DNA of 6,560 bases, from assembly GCA_035654135.1 (NCBI GenBank), contig DASRXN010000186.1:1-6560 (forward strand), in the 5' to 3' direction. Source of the stretch: Fen-999 sp035654135 (lineage in GTDB: Bacteria > Pseudomonadota > Gammaproteobacteria > Burkholderiales > Rhodocyclaceae). Below the pieces are notes generated by a model. It did not search any database. It was given only the letters and a program-made list of their open reading frames with translations, and was not told the DNA's origin. Position 1 is the first letter of the stretch; each line of letters opens with the position of its first letter. Below are positions 1-4,989 of this stretch, one piece after another. Both the position numbers and the translations under genes were made by a program.

Positions 1-2
1 GG

Positions 3-32
3 ATTATAGCCGAACCGCAGCGCCGGTCGCAA
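3..32 (-). promoter_or_regulatory. Candidate sigma70 promoter pointing out of the left edge
   Basis: Read on the minus strand, positions 8 to 3 are a perfect TATAAT. Positions 32 to 27 read TTGCGA (4 of 6 to the -35 consensus), and the spacer is 18 bp. It lies just past the terminator-like hairpin behind erpA, so it would start the next leftward transcript, which is outside the window. A lone -10 match at a window edge can be chance, and the gene it would serve cannot be seen. Confidence 0.35.
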
Positions 33-38
33 ACGACA

Positions 39-58
39 AGGGGCGCCGAAGCGCCCCT
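39..58 (-). terminator. Hairpin terminator after erpA
   Basis: A perfect 8-bp inverted repeat (39-46 with 51-58) encloses a 4-nt loop. On the minus strand the loop reads TTCG closed by a C-G pair, the extra-stable UUCG tetraloop. It starts 20 nt after the erpA stop. The following U-tract is weak (TTGTCGTTTGC), so termination may be incomplete or factor-assisted. There is no T-run on the plus-strand side, so it serves the minus strand. Confidence 0.7.
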
Positions 59-78
59 GTAACCCGAAGTAGCGTGAC

Positions 79-426
79 TCAGGCCGAGAACGAGGAACCG
101 CAGCCGCAGGTGCTGGTTGCGTTCGGGTTCTTGATCACGAACTGCGAACCTTCCAGCCCCTCGGAGTAATCAATCTCGGCGCCGACCAGATACTGGTAGC
201 TCATCGGGTCGATCAGCAGCGTGACGCCATTCTTCTCCATCACGGAGTCGTCGGCGTTGGCCACTTCGTCGAAGGTGAAACCGTACTGGAAGCCCGAGCA
301 GCCGCCGCCGGTGACGAACACCCGCAGCTTCAAGTCCGGATTGCCTTCTTCCTGAATCAGTTCGCGCACCTTGTTGGCAGCACTGTCCGAAAACAGCAGC
401 GGTGCCGGCATATCGTTTGCACTCAT
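79..426 (-). CDS. erpA: ErpA, A-type iron-sulfur cluster insertion protein
   Basis: This 115-residue protein is an A-type Fe-S carrier, a cytoplasmic protein that takes a cluster from the assembly scaffold and hands it to apo-enzymes. The family's three cluster-binding cysteines are present: Cys43 in GGGCSGF and Cys107/Cys109 in the C-terminal CGCG motif. The length is normal for the family. The ATG at 426 has a good Shine-Dalgarno (AGGAG, 433-437) 6 nt upstream. The acidic insert between the cysteines and the N-terminal region fit ErpA better than IscA or SufA, and no isc or suf genes are nearby, which also favours a stand-alone ErpA. It follows the bactofilin gene but has its own strong promoter at 462-490, so it can be expressed separately from the argC-bactofilin genes. 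IscA-type naming is the main alternative. Confidence 0.93.
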   Translation of the reverse strand: MSANDMPAPLLFSDSAANKVRELIQEEGNPDLKLRVFVTGGGCSGFQYGFTFDEVANADDSVMEKNGVTLLIDPMSYQYLVGAEIDYSEGLEGSQFVIKNPNATSTCGCGSSFSA

Positions 427-461
427 GTTTTTCTCCTGTTGGGAATCATTGGGGACTGTTT

Positions 462-490
462 ATTATCGGCGTCCGTTATTGCAAGGTCAA
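462..490 (-). promoter_or_regulatory. Sigma70 promoter of erpA
   Basis: On the minus strand, TTGACC (490-485) and GATAAT (467-462) are each 5 of 6 to consensus, with the ideal 17-bp spacer. The expected transcript start is near 455, giving a leader of about 30 nt before the erpA ATG at 426. The bactofilin stop codon TGA (489-487) lies inside the -35 box. Confidence 0.75.
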
Positions 491-891
491 TTGCCGCCAG
501 ACGCCAGCTTCAGCTCGACCGACTTGGCCGGCTGGCCGGTATGCACCAGCTTGCCCTGAACGACGGCGCCGAGATGCATCTCGATGGCGCTGTACTCGAC
601 ATCGCCGGTAACGCGAGCCTTGGCCTGCAATTCGAGAAAGCCCCTCGATACCACCGGACCAATGACGGTGCCGTTGATGACCAGATGCGAAACGGAAATT
701 TCGCCTTCGATGCGGGCATGCTCGCTGACGACCAGCGTGCTGGATTGTTCGCTGGCAGCATTTACATTGCCACGAACCTCGCCGTCGATGCGCAAGCCAC
801 CGGAAAAGGTGACGTCGCCGGTAACGGTAGTGCCGGCGCCGATCAGCGTATCGATGCGGTTCTGCGGCTTGCTGGCTTTCTTGAACATCAT
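487..891 (-). CDS. Bactofilin (polymer-forming cytoskeletal protein)
   Basis: This 134-residue protein belongs to the bactofilin family (PF04519, formerly DUF583). The family forms nucleotide-independent filaments, often membrane-associated, that scaffold cell-wall and shape functions. Residues about 12-118 show the short repeated beta-strand pattern of a right-handed beta-helix: alternating hydrophobic residues with glycines at turns (GAGTTVTGDVTFSGG, IEGEISVSHLVING, GFLELQAKARVTGDVEY). Short basic and polar tails flank the core, as is usual. The first of two adjacent ATGs (891) is chosen because AGGAG at 899-903 sits 7 nt upstream. That Shine-Dalgarno overlaps the stop of the preceding gene (903-905), which suggests coupled translation with the membrane protein upstream. 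No terminator separates it from erpA. Its role in this organism is not known. Confidence 0.9.
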   Translation of the reverse strand: MMFKKASKPQNRIDTLIGAGTTVTGDVTFSGGLRIDGEVRGNVNAASEQSSTLVVSEHARIEGEISVSHLVINGTVIGPVVSRGFLELQAKARVTGDVEYSAIEMHLGAVVQGKLVHTGQPAKSVELKLASGGN

Positions 892-902
892 GGCTGTGCT
901 CC

Positions 903-1676
903 TTAAAGGGTAATGCTCTGGGTCGCCTTGACGGTGCCTTCCTGCACCAGTCGAACCTCGACCCGCCGGATTCTGGCGTCCGGGGGAATCTCGAAGTGGC
1001 CTTCGAGGCTGCGGAAATTGCGGAACAAAACGGCGAACTTGCCCGCTTCGGGATCGCCCGGGCGCGGCAAAATAATCATAGCACCGTCGCCGTTCCCCTG
1101 TTGGATCGTGACATAGAGTTGCAGCGCGCCCCGGAACTCCTGATTGGCTTCAGCGCCGCGGCGCGACAGCAACAGACGGTAGCGGTATCGCCCCGCCATA
1201 CTATCAGGCTCGACGCGCAGGCGGCTGATGCTGACCGGCTCGGTCTTGCCGCCACCGCTGGCGAGATTCTCGAACACGGCGAGACCTTCCTTGAGCCGGG
1301 CGTTTTCCTCTTCCAGCGTCTTGACCTGGCTGGTCAATTGATCAAGGGTAGTGCGCTCGATCCGCAGGTTACTGTCGCTGGAATTGGCGATGCTGCGCAG
1401 ACGCGTGGCCTCGGCCTCCAATAACTCGGTCTTCTCGCGCAGGGCCTTGATCTCGCCCTCGCTCTCGCTGCGGTCAAAGCCGGCGAAGCGCCGGCCGGCA
1501 TCGTACATCCAGCCCGCCAAGGCAAGCGCGAGTGCCAGGACCACCACAACGGCCGACGCCCGCCAATACCATGGCACGTGCGTACGCACCGCCATCTTCG
1601 GCGCGGCGATGCCGTAACGGCCGCGCAGCCGGCGCAGCGTCAGGGCAAGACGGGTATTTGAGTAAGGGCGGTACAT
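903..1676 (-). CDS. Membrane-anchored coiled-coil protein, DUF6776-like
   Basis: This 257-residue protein has no known function; it resembles the betaproteobacterial DUF6776 family by layout and position next to a bactofilin. Residues 1-39 are basic and end in a VPWYWR stretch. Residues about 40-58 form one transmembrane helix (SAVVVVLALALALAGWMY). Residues about 72-138 are a charged, heptad-like coiled coil (ALREKTELLEAEATRLR, LTSQVKTLEEENARLKEGL). Residues about 145-257 look like a beta-rich C-terminal domain. The basic N-terminus suggests an N-in, C-out single-pass topology with the coiled coil in the periplasm. The ATG at 1676 overlaps the end of argC by 37 nt and has no clear Shine-Dalgarno, so the start is uncertain. 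Met28 (ATG 1595-1593) is the next candidate, but residues 10-27 look conserved in style with relatives. The gene ends 11 nt before the bactofilin start, so the two are almost certainly co-transcribed. Confidence 0.8.
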   Translation of the reverse strand: MYRPYSNTRLALTLRRLRGRYGIAAPKMAVRTHVPWYWRASAVVVVLALALALAGWMYDAGRRFAGFDRSESEGEIKALREKTELLEAEATRLRSIANSSDSNLRIERTTLDQLTSQVKTLEEENARLKEGLAVFENLASGGGKTEPVSISRLRVEPDSMAGRYRYRLLLSRRGAEANQEFRGALQLYVTIQQGNGDGAMIILPRPGDPEAGKFAVLFRNFRSLEGHFEIPPDARIRRVEVRLVQEGTVKATQSITL

Positions 1677-2668
1677 TCGTCGAAGCCAAACATCAGATTC
1701 ATATTCTGGACCGCCTGGCCGGCAGCGCCCTTGGTCAAGTTGTCGATCACCGACAGCACGACCAGCGTGTCGCCACCCTGCGGCCGGTGTACGGCGATGC
1801 GACAGATGTTGGAGGCGCGCACCGAGCGGGTCTCGGGAAGCGACTTGGGCGGCAGGACATCAACAAAGGACTCGTTGGCGTAGCGCTTTTCAAACAGGGA
1901 CTGGAAATCTTCTTCGCGTGTAGTCCGGGCATAAAGCGTGGCGTGAATGCCGCGGATGAGCGGCGTCAGGTGCGGCACGAAAGTCAGCCCCACCGGGACG
2001 CCGGCAGCGATACTAAGCCCTTGGCGAATTTCCGGCAGGTGTCGGTGGCCGGCGACGCCGTAGGCCTTGAAGTTGTCGGAAGCCTCGGCGAACAGGATAT
2101 GTGTCTCGGCTTTGCGGCCGGCGCCCGACACACCCGACTTGCAGTCGGCAATCAGGTGTTCGATATCGACGCAGCCCGCTTCGATCAGTGGCAGCAAGCC
2201 CAATTGTGCGGCAGTCGGATAGCAGCCGGGGTTGGCCACCAGCCGCGCCTTCCTGATCGCCTCGCGGTTCACTTCGGGCAGGCCGTAGACGGCTTCGGCG
2301 ACCAGTTCCGGCGCCGCGTGGGTCATGCCGTACCATTTCTCCCAGACGGCGATGTCCTTGATGCGGAAATCGGCCGCCAGGTCGATCACCCGCACGCCGG
2401 CATCGAGCAGGGGACGCGTCTGCTGCATGGCGATGCCATTCGGCGTGGCGAAGAAGACAACATCGCAGCGATCGAGCGGCGCCTCCTTGGGATCGGTGAA
2501 CTTGATGGCGACACGGCCACGCAGACTCGGGAACATGTCGGCAACGGGTGTGCCTGCCTCGCCGCGCGAGGTAATCGCCGCCAGTTCGACTTGGGGGTGC
2601 TGTGCCAGCAGGCGCAACAATTCGACGCCGGTGTAACCGGTGCCGCCGACAATGCCGACCTTGATCAT
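1640..2668 (-). CDS. argC: ArgC, N-acetyl-gamma-glutamyl-phosphate reductase
   Basis: ArgC makes N-acetylglutamate 5-semialdehyde from N-acetyl-gamma-glutamyl phosphate with NADPH, the third step of arginine synthesis, in the cytoplasm. The 342-residue protein starts with the Rossmann nucleotide-binding loop (GGTGYTG, residues 8-14). It carries the catalytic cysteine in ANPGCYPT (Cys149) and the active-site histidine region GHRHLPEI (His208/His210), and it ends in the family-typical NMNLMFGFDE segment. It looks intact. The ATG at 2668 has AGGAG (2677-2681) 8 nt upstream. It lies downstream of the rplM-rpsI terminator, and I find no convincing promoter in the 50 nt between, so expression may rely partly on read-through. 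Its 3' end overlaps the DUF6776-like gene. No other arg genes are in the window. Confidence 0.96.
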   Translation of the reverse strand: MIKVGIVGGTGYTGVELLRLLAQHPQVELAAITSRGEAGTPVADMFPSLRGRVAIKFTDPKEAPLDRCDVVFFATPNGIAMQQTRPLLDAGVRVIDLAADFRIKDIAVWEKWYGMTHAAPELVAEAVYGLPEVNREAIRKARLVANPGCYPTAAQLGLLPLIEAGCVDIEHLIADCKSGVSGAGRKAETHILFAEASDNFKAYGVAGHRHLPEIRQGLSIAAGVPVGLTFVPHLTPLIRGIHATLYARTTREEDFQSLFEKRYANESFVDVLPPKSLPETRSVRASNICRIAVHRPQGGDTLVVLSVIDNLTKGAAGQAVQNMNLMFGFDECTALTQIPVLP

Positions 2669-2721
2669 GCCGATATCTCCTGGAAAACCGTGGTGCCGGA
2701 CAAATGGTAGCCGATAAGACA

Positions 2722-2756
2722 GAAAAGCCGCCCGAAGTTTCCTGGGGCGGCTTTTC
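2722..2756 (-). terminator. Intrinsic terminator after rpsI
   Basis: A perfect 12-bp inverted repeat (2722-2733 with 2745-2756) encloses an 11-nt loop, 16 nt after the rpsI stop. On the minus strand the 3' arm ends in TTTTC and continues TGTCTTATC, a moderate U-tract partly inside the stem. It ends the ribosomal-protein transcript and separates it from argC. The A- and T-ended arms make it nominally bidirectional, but no plus-strand gene runs into it. Confidence 0.85.
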
Positions 2757-2772
2757 CGGGGCGTCGGAGCGC

Positions 2773-3165
2773 TTAGCGCTTCGAGAACTGCTTGCGGCGG
2801 CGCGCCTTGTGGAAGCCGACCTTCTTGCGCTCGACCTCCCGGGCATCGCGGGTGACGAAGCCGGCATTGGACAGCGCCGGCTTCAGGGTGGCGTCGTATT
2901 CCATCAGGGCACGGGTAATGCCGTGACGAACTGCGCCGGCCTGGCCGGACTCGCCACCACCGGTGACATTCACCATGATGTCGAAGGTCGCCGCATGCTG
3001 CGTCAGTTCCAGCGGTTGGCGTACCACCATGCGGCCCGTCTCGCGCGAAAAGAACTCATCGACCGGCTTGTCGTTGACCACGATCTTGCCGCTACCGGTC
3101 TTCATGAACACGCGCGCTACCGCCGTCTTGCGGCGGCCCGTGCCATAGTAATAGTTCGCTGCCAT
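2773..3165 (-). CDS. rpsI: Small-subunit ribosomal protein S9 (uS9)
   Basis: S9 is a 30S head protein whose C-terminal tail reaches the P-site tRNA. The 130-residue product has the standard S9 start (MAANYYYGTGRRKTAVARVF), the central GGGESGQAGAVRHGITRAL segment and the basic tail ending QFSKR, so the tRNA-contacting last residues are intact. The reading frame stays open up to 3240, but the ATG at 3165 is chosen because it begins the conserved S9 N-terminus and has AGGAA (3171-3175) 5 nt upstream. It follows rplM after 11 nt, the usual L13-S9 operon arrangement, and is followed by a terminator. Confidence 0.98.
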   Translation of the reverse strand: MAANYYYGTGRRKTAVARVFMKTGSGKIVVNDKPVDEFFSRETGRMVVRQPLELTQHAATFDIMVNVTGGGESGQAGAVRHGITRALMEYDATLKPALSNAGFVTRDAREVERKKVGFHKARRRKQFSKR

Positions 3166-3176
3166 GTCTGTTCCTG

Positions 3177-3608
3177 TCAGAAGGTCGGGAAGGGCTTCGG
3201 CTGCTGCGCCGCGTGCGGGTGGGCCGCGCCGGCGTAGCACTTCATTTTCTTCGCCATGGCGTAGCCCAGCGGGCCCTTAGGCAGCATGCCCTTGACGGCC
3301 TTTTCCAGAATCCGGCCGGGAAAACGCTGTTGCAGCTTGGTGAAGTTGGTTTCATAAATTCCGCCCGGGTAACCGGAATGGCGGAAGTATTTCTTGTCCT
3401 GCGCCTTGGCGCCGGTGACGCGCAGCTTCTCGACATTGACCACGACGATGTAGTCGCCGGTATCGACGTGAGGCGTGTATTCGGTCTTGTGCTTGCCGCG
3501 CAGGCGATGGGCGATTTCGGCAGCCAGGCGGCCGAGCACCATGTCCGTCGCGTCTACGACGAACCAGTCGCGCTTCACTTCATGCGGCTTGGCGGAAAAG
3601 GTTTTCAT
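3177..3608 (-). CDS. rplM: Large-subunit ribosomal protein L13 (uL13)
   Basis: L13 is an early-assembling 50S subunit protein that binds 23S rRNA. The 143-residue product matches family length and shows the hallmark segments: WFVVDATDMVLGRLAAEIAHRLRGKHK at the N-terminus, DTGDYIVVVN, HSGYPGG, and the C-terminal KGMLPKGPLGY followed by the Y-AG--HPHAAQQP tail. The ATG at 3608 has AAGGAA (3618-3623) 9 nt upstream. It is the first gene of rplM-rpsI, transcribed from the promoter at 3683-3712 with a leader of about 68 nt. In E. coli the L13 protein represses its own operon through the leader mRNA; whether that applies here is not visible. Confidence 0.98.
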   Translation of the reverse strand: MKTFSAKPHEVKRDWFVVDATDMVLGRLAAEIAHRLRGKHKTEYTPHVDTGDYIVVVNVEKLRVTGAKAQDKKYFRHSGYPGGIYETNFTKLQQRFPGRILEKAVKGMLPKGPLGYAMAKKMKCYAGAAHPHAAQQPKPFPTF

Positions 3609-3682
3609 GACTGGAGTTTCCTTGCTTCGTGGACCGGCCAGCCTGACAAGATGCCGGCGGCGTTACTTCGGAAAAGCCGCGC

Positions 3683-3712
3683 ATTCTAGTGGATACCGGC
3701 CACCATTGTCAA
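3683..3712 (-). promoter_or_regulatory. Sigma70 promoter of rplM-rpsI
   Basis: On the minus strand, a perfect TTGACA (3712-3707) is followed after 18 bp by TAGAAT (3688-3683, 5 of 6). The start is expected near 3676, giving a leader of about 68 nt before rplM. The promoter lies 27 nt downstream of the minus-strand terminator at 3739-3773, which would insulate it from upstream transcription. Confidence 0.8.
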
Positions 3713-3738
3713 ACGTGCCCCCGGAAAAAGGACGACCG

Positions 3739-3773
3739 AAAGAAAAAGGCGCAACCCCGTTGGGGGTTGCGCC
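3739..3773 (-). terminator. Strong minus-strand intrinsic terminator
   Basis: A perfect 11-bp GC-rich stem (3748-3758 with 3763-3773) has a 4-nt loop. On the minus strand it is followed directly by TTTTTCTTTC, a good U-tract. The plus-strand side has no T-run. It cannot belong to rplM, which starts downstream of it, or to osmC, which is on the other strand. It must end either a small RNA starting in 3774-3860 or the coq7 transcript after it crosses osmC. Confidence 0.88.
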
Positions 3774-3844
3774 GAATCCACACCAAAGGAGGAGGGTGGA
3801 GGAGACACCGGGGGAAACGCCAAGCACATCAATCGCGTTTCATT
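3739..3844 (-). ncRNA. Candidate small regulatory RNA with anti-Shine-Dalgarno stretch
   Basis: This minus-strand stretch of about 106 nt has the modular layout of a trans-acting bacterial sRNA. A promoter-like pair lies just upstream (TTGCAC 3879-3874, 17 bp, GATACT 3856-3851), predicting a start near 3844. A 5' hairpin can form by perfect 7-bp pairing of 3835-3841 with 3814-3820. An alternative 6-bp stem (3842-3847 with 3828-3833) would exclude it and needs a start at or above 3847. Then comes an unpaired-looking pyrimidine run, CTCCTCC...TCCTCCTTT (3804-3785), complementary to ribosome binding sites. A strong terminator hairpin with U-tract ends it. No open reading frame with a ribosome binding site lies inside. 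I do not recognise it as a named family. The promoter match is only moderate. The alternative is that this is just the 3' end of a long coq7 transcript. Confidence 0.5.
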
Positions 3845-3850
3845 GATTTC

Positions 3851-3879
3851 AGTATCCCAGAATAAATTGTGCAGTGCAA
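3851..3879 (-). promoter_or_regulatory. Candidate promoter of the small RNA
   Basis: On the minus strand, TTGCAC (3879-3874) and GATACT (3856-3851) are separated by 17 bp. The -10 matches 4 of 6 and the -35 only 3 of 6, in an unusually AT-rich patch for this window. The evidence is the position, just upstream of an orphan terminator, more than the match itself. Confidence 0.4.
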
Positions 3880-3921
3880 GAATTTTGTGCGGAGCATCAA
3901 ATTGCAGTATCGGAAGTTGCC

Positions 3922-3927
3922 TAGAAT
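3922..3927 (+). promoter_or_regulatory. Possible -10 element of the osmC-like gene
   Basis: TAGAAT is 5 of 6 to the -10 consensus and lies 28 nt before the ATG at 3956, giving a leader of about 22 nt. I see no good -35 box at 16-18 bp, so an activator or another sigma factor may be needed, or the match may be chance. Confidence 0.3.
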
Positions 3928-3943
3928 GTCGGATATTTGCAAC

Positions 3944-3949
3944 AGGAGG
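3944..3949 (+). promoter_or_regulatory. Ribosome binding site that fixes the osmC-like start
   Basis: A full-consensus AGGAGG sits 6 nt before the ATG at 3956. The frame is open from a GTG at 3869 and has another ATG at 3926, but neither of those has a comparable site. The 3956 start also gives the family-like N-terminus and length. Confidence 0.85.
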
Positions 3950-3955
3950 ATTGCC

Positions 3956-4372
3956 ATGGAATGCACGGTGCGCTGGCACGAAGGCATGAGCTTCATCGCC
4001 CAGACGGGCAGCGGACATCTGGTGGCCATGGATGGCGCCCCCGAGGCCGGCGGCCACAACTGGGCGCCACGACCGATGGAGATGGTGCTGGCCGGCGCCG
4101 GCGGCTGCACGTCATTCGACGTCGTCATGATTCTGCAGCGCGGTCGCCAGGAAATCGTCGATTGCGAGGTCAAGATTAGCGCCGACCGGGCGGATACCGA
4201 CCCCAAGGTCTTTACGCGCATCCACTTCCACTTCACCGTCAAGGGCCGCGGCCTGAAAGCTGACGCCGTCGAGCGGGCAATCAAGCTTTCGGCGGAGAAG
4301 TACTGCTCGGCCTCGATCATGCTCGGCAAGACCGCCGAGATGACCCATACCTTCGATATCGTCGAAGTCTAG
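3956..4372 (+). CDS. OsmC/Ohr family protein, YhfA-like
   Basis: This 138-residue protein belongs to the OsmC/Ohr fold, whose members reduce organic hydroperoxides with a cysteine pair or protect against oxidative stress. The peroxidatic-type cysteine lies in the GAGGCTSFDV motif (Cys51) and the second in EKYCSAS (Cys117), both in the usual places. PRPMEMVLAGAGGC and the C-terminal segment KLSAEKYCSASIMLGKTAEMTHTFDIVEV resemble the YhfA branch, whose in vivo substrate is not settled. The ATG at 3956 is set by the AGGAGG site 6 nt upstream. It is monocistronic, divergent from the candidate small RNA and convergent with coq7, sharing the CTAG that supplies both stop codons. No terminator follows it on the plus strand. 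The family call is secure; the enzyme activity is inferred. Confidence 0.9.
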   Translation: MECTVRWHEGMSFIAQTGSGHLVAMDGAPEAGGHNWAPRPMEMVLAGAGGCTSFDVVMILQRGRQEIVDCEVKISADRADTDPKVFTRIHFHFTVKGRGLKADAVERAIKLSAEKYCSASIMLGKTAEMTHTFDIVEV

Positions 4373-4989
4373 ATGCGGTAGGCGGTCGTTGTCATCACCT
4401 TCGACATCGCCGCCATGGCGGCTTTGACAGGTGCCGGCAATTCGCGGGCGCCTAGATACACGGCGGTTTCGGCATGGCGAATCTCGTCCGCCTTCATCTG
4501 GTCAACCACTGCCCGCGAGCGCTCATCCTGAACCGGCAGGCTGCCCAGGTGACTGTCCAGATGGGCCTCGACCTGTCGCTCGGTTTCGGCCAGGAAGCCG
4601 AGATTCCAGTCGTCTCCCAACACGCCGGCCGTGATGCCGATCGCCAGGGAACCCGCGTACCAGACCGGATTGAGGAGGCTCTTGCGACCGCCCAACTCGG
4701 CGATGCGCCTTTCGGTCCAATTGAGGTGCTCGGTCTCCTCCCAGGCGGCTTGTTCCAGCGCCTGCCGGGTGGCGGGATTCCGGCAAGTCAACGCTTGCCC
4801 TTGGTAGAGCGCCTGAGCGCAGACTTCACCAACGTGATTAACGCGCATCAGCGCCGCGGCATGACTGCGCTCTGCGTCGTCCAGCGGCGCTTCAGGCAGC
4901 GCCGCACCCGGCATGACACGGGACGTGGGCGCCGCCACGAACACCGTGCGCAAGGCCTTGTCGAATTCGAGTATCAGTTTGTCGATCAT
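4369..4989 (-). CDS. coq7: Coq7, 2-nonaprenyl-3-methyl-6-methoxy-1,4-benzoquinol hydroxylase
   Basis: Coq7 is a carboxylate-bridged di-iron monooxygenase that hydroxylates the quinone ring late in aerobic ubiquinone synthesis, at the inner face of the membrane. The 206-residue protein carries the ferritin-like ligand set: Glu55 (in NHVGEV), Glu85 and His88 (EETEH), Glu137, and Glu169 with His172 (DEIRH). The hydrophobic stretch at about 110-124 (WYAGSLAIGITAGVL) fits the family's membrane-docking helix. The ATG at 4989 overlaps the stop of the CNP1-like gene as ATGA, so translation is probably coupled; a weak AAGG lies just upstream. It is the last gene of rppH-CNP1-coq7. Its TAG stop shares the CTAG palindrome with the osmC-like gene, and no terminator is seen until 3739-3773. 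Betaproteobacteria often use Coq7 where E. coli uses UbiF. Confidence 0.95.
   Translation of the reverse strand: MIDKLILEFDKALRTVFVAAPTSRVMPGAALPEAPLDDAERSHAAALMRVNHVGEVCAQALYQGQALTCRNPATRQALEQAAWEETEHLNWTERRIAELGGRKSLLNPVWYAGSLAIGITAGVLGDDWNLGFLAETERQVEAHLDSHLGSLPVQDERSRAVVDQMKADEIRHAETAVYLGARELPAPVKAAMAAMSKVMTTTAYRI

Noticed and set aside
1532..2710. Long plus-strand open frame of 392 codons opposite argC
   Set aside because: It is antisense to the clearly conserved argC, has no recognisable domain, and is explained by the high GC content.
2773..3240. S9 extended upstream to 3240
   Set aside because: The extra 25 residues overlap rplM and match nothing; the conserved S9 start is at 3165 with a ribosome binding site.
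3796..3849. Tiny plus-strand open frame from a GTG after the AAAGGAGGAGG run
   Set aside because: The GTG is only about 3 nt from the purine run, the product is 17 residues and low-complexity, and the run is better read as its complement in the candidate small RNA.
3829..4329. Minus-strand open frame of 166 codons across osmC
   Set aside because: It mirrors the osmC codons, has no ribosome binding site and no recognisable domain.
3869..4372. OsmC-like protein starting at GTG 3869 or ATG 3926
   Set aside because: Neither start has a ribosome binding site, and the extra residues do not fit the family; ATG 3956 has AGGAGG.
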